Below, one piece after another: positions 30,865 through 42,190 of a stretch of DNA of 64,000 nt; positions within the stretch are counted from its first letter, which is position 1; each line of letters begins with the position of its first letter. This DNA comes from Nitzschia sp. pyKryTriq1 (taxonomy: Eukaryota; Bacillariophyta; Bacillariophyceae; Bacillariales; Bacillariaceae): positions 2,914,001 to 2,978,000 of the forward strand of contig OY101115.1 in assembly GCA_956465555.1 (NCBI GenBank). Reading direction: 5' to 3'. The translations under genes were made by a program, and so were the position numbers. The notes under the pieces are model-generated. The model was not told where the DNA came from, searched no databases, and saw only the letters and a program-made list of their open reading frames with translations.

Positions 30865-32298
30865 TGCACTCCTGTCCACTGGCTATCACTCAGGGCGAAT
30901 GGTAACTGAAGTATGATACAGCAGTCGCAAGACCAACACTACTCTCGAGATGTGCAACGAAAGAGAATGAATACCTGTACGCTTTAATGGAGCCGCAGTG
31001 GTCTTGCACCCGAAGGCAGTATCTCCACGATCCGTCCCCGCAAAGACCCCGGGCTGCACAGACAGTGTCACCGGATTGTCCTTTTTTCAATTAGTTTTTA
31101 TACGTCAACGAAGCTCACGATATTTGTTGCGCTGGCAGGTACGCGTTTTCGGCGAGTAACGATATACAGACATGACATTATTGCAATGATCCCGACATGG
31201 GAATTTCAGACATTTAACGAAGCTTCACCCGTTGAGATCGCACCGTTCGACCGCGACCGTTGAGAGATACATACAGATACTGTACCTTGTACTGTGCCGA
31301 TACTCGTACCTGTACGTACGGTACTGTACTGGTACCGGTACAGTAGGTCAGTTGTGTCGTTGAGATGACCTCCGTTGTAATGGAAAGAACCCGGATATAC
31401 AATTTTAACGAGCCCGGATATAATTTTTTGTTAAATTAACAAAAAATTTATTCTATCTGTTAGATTACTATAATAAAACAAACAGGAAATTGCTGAAAGA
31501 GGCATTGCCTAAAATTCAAAAGCTCGTGTCTCCATACATTGACGAGGTGTCTATTGTCCAAAATAAATTCGTTGTCCAGCAAAAAAAGTATAAATTAAAG
31601 GCAGTTACGTATGTAATTTTTTGTCAATTTAACAAAATATTTCATCCGATGTACAAGATTATATTTCATTTTTCCTCGTCGGTCAATGTATGCGACTAAT
31701 ATGACTTTCTTTCTTCTACCTTCCGCCCAAATCCGTCTTTTATTTGGCAGAGCCACCAATTATGCTACAAGAATCTCTGTCCTTCTGTCCCCACTGCGGC
31801 GTGAGGGGTGGTACCAATGTCGGAGACACATACATCCTTCCCAGTACGTCAACCCCCACCTCTCGCGCTCAGCGACGACGCACTTTTAGTGCTACTTGTA
31901 CAGTAGACTAGGAGTATTCGTTCTTCGTAGAGAAAGAGCAAAATCGCTGTTGTACGCGTATCTGTACGATACCGGTAGAATACTACGAGAGTACGGAACA
32001 AAATCTACTATGTCGACCGATCCGATTAAAACTTGCGGAGAAACTTCATCGGTAATACACTGTATTTTAGACATCTCTCTCTACCCCGCCGGTACGAGTA
32101 CGTACATACCGGTACAGACAGTGCTTGTACTCATACATTACGGGAGTATTGCGTAGAGTAGACAGAGATGTACTGTCGCGGAGATATAGTACCCTGATAC
32201 TGTACTGTACATCAATCAACTTTGAACTGTCCGGGAGTTTGAGGGTGCTCTAATACTTTATCATGAAGAGCTTCTGCTAGTCTACTAGTTTCTTTTGC
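30865..32298. other. intergenic region with palindromes
   Basis: It contains a GTAC tract at 31290-31345 and 32095-32115, a perfect 13-bp-arm palindrome at 31422-31448 and an AT-rich stretch to about 31690. The frames here (for example plus 31490-31699 and 31896-32156) show no protein features. Confidence 0.45.
31422..31448. repeat. A/T-rich perfect palindrome
   Basis: Arms AATTTTTTGTTAA and TTAACAAAAAATT are separated by one base. Just upstream, CCCGGATATA is repeated at 31390 and 31413. Confidence 0.75.
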
Positions 32299-33224
32299 TT
32301 AGACAGCGACGGCAACCATCGCAGCTCGGATCAATGTTTCTCCAAGTTTGAAGCCCTTCTGGAATTCTTCACAAACGATACCCTCCTCATACTCATCACT
32401 AGGCTTCTGCATCACTGCCTGGTGCCACTCATAGTCAAACTCGGTTCCGACCGTCGCGACTTCCTCTACTCCTAGACCCGCAATCGCCTCCATCACCGTC
32501 TGATAGGCTTCCTTGTACTCGGCTTCAATCGCCTTCTCAGCATCGGTCTCGGGTTTAATCGACGTAAAGGCGCGATCGAAGTTGTCCAACAAGTCGAGCA
32601 TTTCTCTGACTACACTTCGAATAACCTCCATGTCTTTGAACTCACTTTGCCCAGCCATTCGTGCTTGAATATTCTTGTACTGTTAATACCAATCAATCAA
32701 TCAATCAATCGTCATAACAATCCATCAACGTTTTGGAGAAAGAAACACATCAGTTGTGAGTCGCGAGGTCTGCATAAAACTAACTAGAAGCAAAGAAGGT
32801 ATTACAAGATATATATTGCTTGATACTGACTCACCTCTTCACGAAGAGAATCCAATTGAGGTCCCCATTCTGCCTTTCCAACTTCGACGCGCGCTCGGGC
32901 CTCTTCGGTTTCCTTCTCGGTGGCCTCAATGTCACTCTTGAGCACTTCGATCTTTCGCTTCAAAAACGCAGGGGAACTCAAAATATCAGTCTCCACGCTT
33001 GCAGCCGGTGCAGCTTCCCCCGACGCTACAGTGTCATCAACACTGGGAGCAGCCTCTGTTTCTTTATTTTCTTCCTCGGCAAACAAGCATGTTGTCGTTG
33101 CCACAGGGGGAACCGACGATGAAATGGCCAGGAACGACGACGAAGGACACCTGACCGCAAAGGAGTCAACTGATGCCGAGATAGCACTTAAGATTAGGAA
33201 CAGTAGGGATTTTTGAACGGACAT
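32299..33224 (-). CDS. plastid GrpE nucleotide exchange factor
   Basis: Two exons, 33224-32835 and 32679-32299, phase 0, giving 256 residues. It starts with a signal peptide (SLLFLILSAISASVDS) followed by FAVR, a good ASAFAP-type site, so plastid import is likely. A Glu/Ala-rich segment precedes a long coiled coil (LKRKIEVLKSDIEATEKETE), which leads into the GrpE core: YKNIQARM, VIRSVVREMLDLLDNFDRAF, VMEAIAGLGVEEV, and the C-terminal beta part EEGIVCEEFQKGFKLGETLI and RAAMVAV. GrpE releases ADP from Hsp70; this copy would serve the stromal Hsp70. The length fits a precursor plus GrpE. Confidence 0.93.
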
Positions 33225-33697
33225 GGTAAAAGAACAAAGATGGAATATAATATGTCGACCGTGACAGTAAATATAAAAGAGATGGGCTGGAGAGGAGTCT
33301 GGAGTCTGGAGTCTCTCGCTTTCATCGTCGGATGGTCGATGGTGTGATGGCCAGTGAAAAAATCATCGATGGAAATCGATCATCGCCCGGACGGTGCTTG
33401 AAAGCATCCACGTGTCGGTCACGGCACCATAACGAAATTTCTAACAGCGCGCTGTCGATCTATGCGACCAAAAGGGCTTTTCGACTAAGACGACTTCCTG
33501 CAAAAATACCTCGATTTTTTTGTATTTTATTGTGCTCTATTATTTTATTGTGATTTTGTGGATGCATGTCGTTGATGGCAGTATCATTGTCATTACTCGT
33601 ATTGTCAAAAGGAACCCTCTTACCATATGCTGTGTTCACCACGAGGTTCATCCAAGGCTACCACTCGCGGGGATGAAGAGTTACCGTCGTCCAAGCT
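33225..33697. other. divergent spacer between GrpE and sulfotransferase genes
   Basis: It contains a short GAGTCTG triplication at 33294-33313. No gene is seen. Confidence 0.4.
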
Positions 33698-35026
33698 ATG
33701 AAAGAAAGAGATGCGAGGAGAATCATTCTGGCGCTTCTGGGGTCGGCTCTGATTTCAACATGGTGGGTCGCGTTTTCGCTCCCCCCGCCAGGGCATCCCA
33801 TCCTTGACGAGCCTTCTTCGAGTATTCGTACTCATTTGAACGCAACGCTAAAAGCGAGTACCTCGAAACGTGATTCAGCCAGAAAGCCGTTCTTTGTTCT
33901 TCATGTGGGGCCACCGAAAACTGCGACCACAAGTATTCAGTGTGGACTTGAGGCGTTGAGCGCTGACTTAGCAAAAGAAGATTCCTATTATTTTGTCGGG
34001 AAACGTTGTCCGGGATCGAAGAACAAGACTATGGACAATGGAGAAAGTAGCATCCCTGGTCACCATTTGATGATGGGTTTGATCAGTGCCAACCCAAACT
34101 CTCGAGGATTTGAGAAGCTCAAGGAACGATTGGATCATCACTACTCCCTGGGAAACAACATGATATATAGCCTTGAAGCCATGTCGAATCACCTAGAAGA
34201 TCGGCCCGAGACGTGGGCGCTCTTTCTTTCACTATTTGAGGGATGGGAAGTCCGCATTGTTGTTGCGTATCGGCACTATTTTGATTGGATCAGAAGCATG
34301 TACTTTCAGCAACACATTGGGAAGAAATACAAAAGGTTATGGCCCCACCAACGGGGCTTGGCAATTCCTTCCTTTCGTCAGTTTCTAGCTAATCATTTGC
34401 ACCGATGGAGTGAAGGGAATCCAAGCAATGACGCAGATTCCTGGGGACAGCACCTAACACTTTACACCATTCAGTACTTTTTGAAGCACTTCGAGGACGT
34501 TCGAGTGTTCGATTTGCACCAAGAAGGAGACGTTCTGACGAATTTTGTCTGCCAGATGATGCCTGGTGCTGACACTGTGTGCCATCGCCTACGAAATGAA
34601 GCATTTGTGGAGGCGATTGTGAAACGAGAATCCCATAGCTTCGATGCAGATCACCTGGCGTTGGCGGCCTATGAAGGTGGTATGCTCGACAAGGACGTAT
34701 TCAGGGGAGATGCTATTAAAAGTATCGAACAGCATCTACAGACAACGAATGATTTATCAAATCCAAACAATATGGCTTGCCTATCGAAGGAACTCTCTGC
34801 GATGTTTCTCAATGCATCACTTTGGTTCGAACGAGAAGTGGCGGCTTCGATACCAGGAGGCGGAGACCTTAGAGCTGTCTTCAAAAGGGATAATTCTGAT
34901 CACAAGGCTCTCTTTAACAGGGCTAGCGATTCTGGTAAATTTTGCGAGATCAATTCCAAGAATGTTCTGGAGCTTGAACATTGGAGAAAATTAATTGCGG
35001 ACATCGGGGCGAAGAAAAAGAAATAA
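33698..35026 (+). CDS. membrane-anchored sulfotransferase-like protein
   Basis: A single exon of 442 residues. Residues 8-28 form a type II membrane anchor (IILALLGSALISTWWVAFSL). The PAPS 5'-phosphosulfate loop is clear in FFVLHVGPPKTATTSIQCGL, with the Lys and Thr of the P-K-T-x-T-T pattern. A 3'-phosphate-binding type segment follows, IVVAYRHYFDWIRSMYF (R..... S). These are the landmarks of the Golgi carbohydrate sulfotransferase superfamily. It probably adds sulfate to glycans or to a small acceptor in the Golgi lumen; the acceptor is unknown. The stop is only 24 bp from the convergent SDR stop. Confidence 0.82.
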   Translation: MKERDARRIILALLGSALISTWWVAFSLPPPGHPILDEPSSSIRTHLNATLKASTSKRDSARKPFFVLHVGPPKTATTSIQCGLEALSADLAKEDSYYFVGKRCPGSKNKTMDNGESSIPGHHLMMGLISANPNSRGFEKLKERLDHHYSLGNNMIYSLEAMSNHLEDRPETWALFLSLFEGWEVRIVVAYRHYFDWIRSMYFQQHIGKKYKRLWPHQRGLAIPSFRQFLANHLHRWSEGNPSNDADSWGQHLTLYTIQYFLKHFEDVRVFDLHQEGDVLTNFVCQMMPGADTVCHRLRNEAFVEAIVKRESHSFDADHLALAAYEGGMLDKDVFRGDAIKSIEQHLQTTNDLSNPNNMACLSKELSAMFLNASLWFEREVAASIPGGGDLRAVFKRDNSDHKALFNRASDSGKFCEINSKNVLELEHWRKLIADIGAKKKK

Positions 35027-35050
35027 TGGCAGTGATTTGTCTGGTTTACA

Positions 35051-36171
35051 TTAAAATGGAATGGCCTTTCCTGCCCAGTCATACAACCCGCCGCTGTTCT
35101 CATCTTCCATTGCGTTAACGACTTTGAGGAGACTCTCGACGGTGAAATCGACCGGGAAAAGCCTTCCCTCGGCAACGTTCTTTTGGAAAGGCTTGGACAG
35201 GTCTGTATCGGTGGTACCCGGATGCAGTGCAATGCACCAAATGGATTGTCGCTTCAACTCGTGAGCCATGGTCCTTGTAGCCTGATTCAACGCAGATTTG
35301 CTCATTCGATATGAATACCACCCACCAAGACTATTATCAGAGACGGAACCAACACGTGCACTTAGATTGGCGATGACAGAATTTGGACGAGAGGAAGGCA
35401 TTTCGCCCTTGCTTCCGCGACGTCGTTGCGCCATGAGCGGGGCCAACTCCTTGCTCAACATGACAGGGCCAAAAACATTGACGCTGAATGTTTTCTCTAG
35501 CCAGTCCCTGTCTATTTTGGTGATACTTCTTTCTGGTCCAGGGGTCGTCGTCCCGTCACCCAGCAATCCCGCCACGTTGAGAAGGATGTCGACTCTGCTA
35601 AACTTTGACTTGATTTCATTGGCAGCCGATTCGATCGAAGATTGGTCCTCCAAATCCATCTGCACTAAGTTGATACGGGCTTTGTCTGTTTCTGGTAGTC
35701 CAGCAATCAGGGAGCTCAAACCTTCTGAAGAATTCGGATCTCTGCAACATGCCACGATTGTACCCTGAAGTTCAGAGGTCGTGTTAGCGAACCGAAATAA
35801 TGGTATATATTGAATTTCACCGTACAACACAAATAGCGCACCTTTGTATCAAGAAGTAGACTCTTGACAAACTGAAGCCCGATGCCTCTAGAAGCCCCAG
35901 ATACAACAAAAACTGCATCGGGATCAGAATTCCTCGGGGAATCCTGTGGAGAAGAAGTGACATCGATATCCCGGTAAACTGCTTCACCCTTCGATTGTGG
36001 TGGCACAGGGGGCTGAAATGAAGAGAATAATCGGCTGTTGCATCTTTCACCAGGCAAACTGGTAGACGACGAGAATCCGTAGAGAGCCATTCGCTGTAGG
36101 GAAGCGGTACGAGAAAACCCCACGACAAATGCCGTGCAGGTTCGCTTGAGTACGCTGGATACAAGGGACAT
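35051..36171 (-). CDS. short-chain dehydrogenase/reductase, probably organelle-targeted
   Basis: Two exons, 36171-35842 and 35764-35051, phase 0, giving 347 residues. The first 60 or so residues are Ser/Arg-rich with few acids (MSLVSSVLKRTCTAF...), like a mitochondrial presequence. The SDR core shows the dinucleotide motif VVSGASRGIGLQF, an acidic residue in VQMDLEDQ, ILLNVAGLLG in place of NNAG, the catalytic Ser in IANLSARVGS, and YSYRMSKSALN as the Y-x-x-x-K pair. HPGTTDTDLSKPF closes the active site, as in the C-factor/sniffer subgroup of carbonyl reductases. The substrate cannot be told from sequence. Confidence 0.88.
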
Positions 36172-36683
36172 GGTGAGGAGGCGCTGATGACTCTTCAATA
36201 TTTTGTCTATATTTCGGAGTTTTCAAAAATACAGAATCGCGCTCGAAGCTTCAATGTATTCGATGCTTCCTCTCGACTATTCAGTGACCATGATAAATTG
36301 CAAAATGTGTCCAACAGAAGCGGTCGATGATGACTGATGAAGTGAGAATGAATCATTCTTCATCTCATCGTCATCGCGAAGAAAGATCGAAGCGAATGAT
36401 GTCATTAGTGAATCGTTTTAGTCACGAAACGAACGACCCTACTGTACCGTTACGTGCAGATAGTACGGTACGGTAGGGATCGCAGAATAGTGGTCTATGT
36501 TGTACAGTATGTAAAATGCAGAAATCTATCAATGAAAAAATGATGAAAATACCTGATGATTACAACTACACATAGTGTGACAGAGATTTAGAAGTCCAAT
36601 GGTTTTCGTTTCGACAGGTTCCACGACGTGGTGTCGCAGAATAGTCATCATCACGTTATTATATGCTCAATGGATTCTTCTTC
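36172..36683. other. intergenic region
   Basis: It contains a short GTAC/ACGGTA run at 36440-36480. No gene is seen. Confidence 0.4.
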
Positions 36684-37617
36684 TTATGGGTCGGGACTTC
36701 GAGTGTAAACTGCGGCATCTTCGCCGTCCTGAACTCTTACTTGTACAGGCGTAGGAATCGCGGTGGAAACAAGTGGATCATTTGTAGAGAGGAACGCCTT
36801 GGAGGTAAAACGGTCCAGGCAAAAGAGTCCAAAGACAAAGTAGGTGATGGCACAGAGACCACTGAATGGCGAAACAAGTAGTAGTTTGAAGTAGTGTCAG
36901 AAACACCACGCCAACCGAATGAAGCATGACATCATCCAAACAAACTTACAGAATGAACGAGGTAACCATTTGGAATACCACAGCACTTTGAGGGATTTCC
37001 AATGCAGAGTACAAATCGTCGCCATAGTAGGCATCATCGTCTCCGGCGTATGCGTCATCATCGTGCGATTGGTTCATTCGTTGAATGTGCAATGGGCGAG
37101 CTCCAGTGATTGCCGAGATGAAAAAGTACAGCAAGCCACGTGGGATGAAGCCTTTGAAGCCATAAAAGGATTTGACCACCGCAGTGTAATCCAATTCTAT
37201 GCAAATCGCTACTACCGCAAGGAAAACACCATAGATGCGTATTATCAGGTCTCTGCGACCCCCAGCAAGATCAGCGATCTCTTTTTCGGCAGTGATCTCC
37301 AAAAATACAATGTACATCATGTCAGCAGCCAAGTTGAGAATCAAGAAGCAGAACGTGATTGCCTTTAGAATCCTGAGCACAATCAACAGGCGACGCGGCG
37401 TGACGAACTGTCCCACGCAACCAGTGATCGTCCGAGTGACTTTCGCGTCGACAGAGTTGTCAGCATTCCCCACGTTAAGAAAAGTAGTGTCCAGACGATC
37501 ATTCAAGCTAGTAGTCGTTCGTGGCGTTCGTGGCGACGCAGTGGATACTCTGCCTTGACTCCCGGATGGAGTATACGGTGACGGTGACCCTAGTGGCGTC
37601 CTGGGTGTGTTTTCCAT
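36684..37617 (-). CDS. four-span membrane protein, TVP15/COPI-associated family-like
   Basis: Two exons, 37617-36950 and 36861-36684, phase 2, giving 281 residues. A cytosolic N-terminus rich in Ser/Thr-Pro (RTPLGSPSPYTPSGS) is followed by four membrane segments: RILKAITFCFLILNLAADMM, IYGVFLAVVAICIEL, RGLLYFFISAITGA and VTSFILGLCAITYFVFGLF; the last spans the splice. The order with an E-L after span 2 and F-Y-G-F-K-G-F-I-P-R-G-L-L-Y-F-F before span 3 resembles the COPI-associated/TVP15 family of late-Golgi proteins. The charged loop SHDDDAYAGDDDAYYGDD is unusual. The many TP/SP sites may be phosphorylated. Confidence 0.55.
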
Positions 37618-38664
37618 TGTCTTGAATTCTTCAGTCGATTTCCCTATCGATATGAGTAAACAAGTGAACTCTTCGGATCTATTTTTCAAATCCTGCACCA
37701 ACAGGCATCCCTCAGTCTATTGGACAGAAAGGAAGGATCAATCGATACTTGCACGATACGAGACACCTTTTTACGTGCTTGTCTTATTGGGACTTGGGAG
37801 GTGTCGCATCGTCGATCGTCGTCGAGATCGAAAAAAAGCACGAGAAAAAGAAAATATTCACCGACCCGTTGGAAACTTTTGAATGTGTTACGAGGATGCC
37901 AGCTAGATTCTTCAATAATTCTACATAAATTCACGAGGGAAAAAATGGATATCTTAATTTATGAAGATTAAATATTTACAAATGCAATTTCCGAGCCGGG
38001 CGGGCTACCAGTTTTTAGTCCAACTAGTCGTCATAGGGCGGGCGGCGGGCGGGCGGCGGTACTGTAGAACACTGGTTCAATGATGATGATCTTCTTCGTT
38101 CGCTCGGTTCTCTCGGCGTCGACCCGCGGTGAGAGCCGAGAGGCCCTACAAAAAACCAGAACCCCTGCGATTTTGCCGCTGGTCACGTTCCCTGGACAAA
38201 ATGCCGATCTTTACAATGCCAATGGTCCAATCTTCATTCACAAATAATAACACGATAACAATGAAACAATGATAGGTGACATTTTTTAAAACCCGCATCT
38301 ATGATGTTTTGTTGCAACATCAAAAGTTCATTTTGACATGCCCCTCCTCTCTGTTGACGAACTTGTTCCTTGCTCGGTGATTTTCAATCACGAGTGGCCG
38401 ACACCGGATTTCTCCGGGGTTCCTCGCGTTCTTCGTAGCGAACGCGAAGACATCGTATTGCCCTTCTACGAGTACTCGTACCTGGTACTTCTACCGGTAC
38501 AGTATTACCTCCTCGTTATTTCGCACGTTTGGGCGCGGGCTCCAAAAATTCACACGAAACAGTCATAAAAACAGAAACAAGGCATCAAGACTCAAGACAT
38601 CAAAAAACATCAAGACTATCACCTCTCTCCTCTATTGGCCTCATTTTCATAAAACACAAACACA
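37618..38664. other. intergenic region between the TVP15-like and CX9C genes
   Basis: It contains a GC-rich part (38035-38065, GGGCGG repeats), a GC-rich hairpin with CTCTCGGC and GCCGAGAG arms at 38110-38142, a second inverted repeat CGCGTTC/GAACGCG near 38425, and a GTAC tract at 38467-38505. No gene is seen. Confidence 0.45.
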
Positions 38665-38955
38665 ATGTTTCCGAACATGATGATGAAAGGCAACGACGAC
38701 AACAGCAACTCCCACACCGACGACACCGGACTTCTTCCACAAATTACTTCTGTCCGAGTCCTTCCTCGCAACACACGTGCACGATGGTCCCACAGCCCAA
38801 TCGTGACGGCCATGCTGACCGGAAATACCCTACAATCCTGTGAGGCTGTCGAGGCATTACTTGCGGAATGCTACGAATCAAACTCAGATGACCGAATATG
38901 CCAAGCTGCCGCTCGGCAATTCGCACGCTGCATACCGCTACAAGAACAAAAATAG
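38665..38955 (+). CDS. twin CX9C (CHCH) protein, mitochondrial intermembrane space
   Basis: One exon, 96 residues. Two Cys pairs, each spaced by exactly nine residues (CEAVEALLAEC and CQAAARQFARC), are separated by nine residues, the coiled-coil-helix fold oxidised by Mia40 in the intermembrane space. The Cys residues lie near positions 57, 67, 77 and 87. The N-terminal half is Asn/Asp-rich and then basic (VRVLPRNTRARW). Members serve as cytochrome oxidase assembly factors, complex I subunits or MICOS parts; which one cannot be told. Confidence 0.8.
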   Translation: MFPNMMMKGNDDNSNSHTDDTGLLPQITSVRVLPRNTRARWSHSPIVTAMLTGNTLQSCEAVEALLAECYESNSDDRICQAAARQFARCIPLQEQK

Positions 38956-39159
38956 GAAACACCCGAGAGCTACAGTAAAAAGGACAATCTCTACGAAAAG
39001 CCAACGCTACGACCAGACTGCTCCATGAAAGTGGTATCACGTTACTGTTTGTCGACCGAAAATATAATAGAATCATAATCTAGAGATACGAATCAGCGCA
39101 TATAATTATCAAGGCTACGTTGCATTCTTTGGAAATAGAACTCGTAGCATGGGATGTTC

Positions 39160-40590
39160 TCATTCGCAAGCATCTCCCAGATGGCCCGATGATTCGACTA
39201 TGCCGACCGGTGTAATCTCAAAGGAAATCGTTGTTGAGGGCATCCAATTGCTCTTAATCACATTCAAGCTCCGCAACTGGGTCTTATCGTCATCAGAATA
39301 CTGGGGTTGTCGGCCATCCCGGTGGGGGTCCACTTCATGATCCACAAGAATTCTGGTCGACACGCAATGGTGCCACGACGTCCCCAGCGCTGCCCGCACT
39401 GCTACTTGATCGTGGCGCCAGCCGCCAGTTGCAGTGGAGGACGCTGACGGACCACCTTCCAGCCCCACTTGGTTTATTACAATGACTGCCAAGTGCAATT
39501 GTTCGGCATACCTCTTCAATGTTTGGGCAATGGAAAAGGCTGTTGCAGCACGCTGGGGAACCGCGTTGGAACCAAAGTCACGCTTCAAAGGAGCAGCGAT
39601 ACTATCAACGATCAGAATACGAACGGGAAAGCTAGCCTGTTGGTTTCGATGCAAAATTTCCTCTTCCGCTGATTCCAATACCCTGAGCAATTCCTCGGTG
39701 GAGTTTGGCTGCCTCACTGTCATGTTCCGAAGGACATCTTCAGGGTGTTTGAACGTAAAAGGCGTGACGTTGCTAGGACTTCCGGAAGCTTCTGGCCCGC
39801 CAATAACCTCGTTGTCTGACCAGCGCTGAGAAGCCATATCTCTTAGTCGCTCAAGAATCAGCTTCTTTTCGGTATCAATATACATGGCCCCTTGGTCATA
39901 TTTCGCCGCCATCAACACCAACTGAAGTGCGAATTGGGTCTTCCCGGCCCCCGCCCGTCCCACTACTTCCGTGATACTCCCTAGTCGAATTCCACCGGCA
40001 CCATTTCGATCGAGAGACTGCAGCCCCGTCGGTAAAAAGCGCATCCGGTCTCCGACAGATGAATTGGATATGGATGGTTCTTGTTGGGATTGGGTCAAGA
40101 GTGGCTGATAGCACGACCGAGACCGAACGAGCTCCTCCAGATTAGTCGATGTCCGTGCCAACAGCGTCGAGCAAGTCACAGGTCGAGCACCACACTGATG
40201 GCAAATCCGTTTGAGCATCAATTCGATTTCTCCTGAAATAGCGTGAATAGGTTCAGGGGATTGTGAGATGACTCGAAAGACAAAAGGTACAAATCCAGCG
40301 AAAAATCAAAAATAATTATTCTTCATTCTTCTTCCTTTCTTACCGAATGTGAGTAACGGGTCCAGTGCTTGAAGTAGCGTAAAACGAGGAGTGCGAAGCA
40401 AGTCACCCACGGTTTTCAGCGACACTGTTGTCGCTCCACCATGTCGAGAGCGAACGCGAAAGCGTTTGAGTTTCTCGCAAATCGCCGAGCGCAAGTCTTG
40501 TGGTGTCAAATTTTGTTCTTCCAGGGTCACCAACAGATCCTCGAAGACTTCCAGTGGCAGTCGAGCTAGTTTACGGTGCGAAGCGCTCAT
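39160..40590 (-). CDS. XRCC3: XRCC3-like RAD51 paralogue
   Basis: Two exons, 40590-40344 and 40232-39160, phase 1, giving 439 residues. The N-terminal helical region is followed by the RecA core. Walker A is GRAGAGKTQ inside GSITEVVGRAGAGKTQFALQ, and Walker B is ILIVDSIAAPLKRDFG. YIDTEKK, AVIVINQV and AALGTSWHHCVSTRILVD follow in order. GRxxAGKTQ-ALQL, VDSIAAP..R.F and ALG..W....TR match XRCC3 better than RAD51B, C or D. An extra Ser-rich insert lies between Walker A and B. It acts in homologous-recombination repair in the nucleus. Assignment among paralogues is tentative; RAD51 superfamily membership is firm. Confidence 0.82.
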
Positions 40591-41611
40591 GTTGTCAATG
40601 GAAGACAACTCTAAATGGAAGCATATGATATGAAGTGTGGGGGACCCGCCGCACGATGAAGCGGTATCATACCGTATGAGTACTTGTACCAGGTATGTAA
40701 TCTACTTCTTGGTACTTCGCTGTTCGCTACCTATGTACCGTACCGGTAGCTGTTTTGTCGGCGCTCGCCGTCATTGTCCCGCCGCCATGGCGATGTTTAG
40801 TTTTTGGCGCGCGTCGATTGACGACTAAGACGACTGATTACGACCATGCGAATAGGAATTCGGAATTCGGAATCCAACAATCAACAAATCACATCACATT
40901 TTTTGTAACTGGTTCGACGGAACCAAACATTCTTCGTTCTTGTTTCTTCTCGCTACGATACTACGGGTAGCTCTACAGTAGTAGTAGTAGAGCGGAGAAA
41001 ACCTGAAGAACTCAACTACCGGTAGCTCTCAAGTAGAGCTAGATTATGCCAAGTGGAAAATGTTGAAGTAGGCCCGGCTCTATGTAGTCTACTCTCTATC
41101 ATTATGTATCTTCTCTGAGCTCTCTACAAGGGGTCTCTAGCGAGAGCTGCTATAAAGTTTACAGTGTTCGGCACCTCTTGTGGTTCTCCGAATGTATAGG
41201 ACGAGTAGCTAGGAGTACAAACGACAACAAGGCTCTCTAGAGTACTACTGAGCAAAACGTGAACAGCTGAGCGGGGTAGTTTGTGAAGCGGTGAAGACTG
41301 CCCGTGATGCCGTGTTCGCTCAGCACACCCTCTTTGCTATATCCTTAGGATTCACAGCAGGGATCATGACCTTGCGTCATCTCCGAAGCTTGTGCCAAAC
41401 CGTCCATGGGAAAGTTCACACCTCTTATCGAAAGCCGCATTTATAAAAACTTCAAAGGGAGTCGGCTATCCACTTTCCAGCACAAGCTCTAAAAATAAAT
41501 AAACAATCTTTTTTCTAAACCAAATCACCAACCTTTGACCTTCGTGGTATTCAAAATATATCATGTAGCGTGCTCCTCTTGATTTCATATTTGATTGAAC
41601 TATTATAATGC
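40591..41611. other. intergenic region rich in GTAC and CTACTCT tracts
   Basis: A GTAC tract at 40676-40750 and AGTAGTAG/GAGCTCTCTACA stretches at 40970-41130. No gene is seen. Confidence 0.45.
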
Positions 41612-42190
41612 TTACACCTGGAAACCACGCGATCGACGACGACCACGAGCCTGCTCGAACTTGCGTCCCTTGGATCGGACGTAAGGCTTGACACCATCGT
41701 GAGTGTGGGGATTGCTGACGGAAGTATTGTGTCCGAAGTGTGCCAAAGCTTCTCGGGACTTGGGTCCGCGAAGCAATACAGTGCCAGATCCCGTTGGCGC
41801 CTTGAGGGCGAGTTGATCGAATGTTAGGCACTCTCCACCAGCGGCGACAATTCGCTTTCGGGCATTTTCAGTGAAACCAAGGGCGCAAACCGACATTTTG
41901 GGGCAGTCCAACATGCGCACATCGTCGGTGACCTTAGCGACGACAACAGCTGTCTTTCCTTCCTTCTTCGACATGTATTTCGAAAGGCGGTGAAGACCAA
42001 TAGGAGGCTGGTTGACCTTACTCATGTGAAGACGTTTCAAGACAGTTGCACAGAACTTGGAGTCGGTTCTGCGGGACAAGAACTTGTAGAGCTTGATCAA
42101 GAGACGGTTGTAAGGATTCTTGGTCTTGACAACCTTCATGGAGCTCTTGTGCCCCGTGCGGCGTCCACCAGCTTTCAAATCGATACCCAT
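41612..42190 (-). CDS. RPL18: 60S ribosomal protein eL18
   Basis: One exon, 192 residues, a full-length eL18. It begins MGIDLKAGGRRTGHKSS and carries NPYNRLLIKLYKFLSRRT, then MSKVNQPPIGLHRLSKYM, AVVVAKVTDDVRML, the central GGECLTFDQLALKAPTGSGT, and the basic tail GRKFEQARGRRRSRGFQV, all very close to yeast and plant eL18. It is a structural protein of the large cytosolic subunit. The start is fixed by TAAAAATGGG and the conserved MGID. An acceptor-like TGTGAACAG just upstream may mark a 5' UTR intron. Confidence 0.97.
   Translation of the reverse strand: MGIDLKAGGRRTGHKSSMKVVKTKNPYNRLLIKLYKFLSRRTDSKFCATVLKRLHMSKVNQPPIGLHRLSKYMSKKEGKTAVVVAKVTDDVRMLDCPKMSVCALGFTENARKRIVAAGGECLTFDQLALKAPTGSGTVLLRGPKSREALAHFGHNTSVSNPHTHDGVKPYVRSKGRKFEQARGRRRSRGFQV

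Noticed and set aside
38110-38142. GC-rich hairpin with CTCTCGGC arms as a terminator
   Set aside because: Eukaryotic polymerase II genes do not use such terminators and no gene ends nearby; kept only as a note in the spacer.
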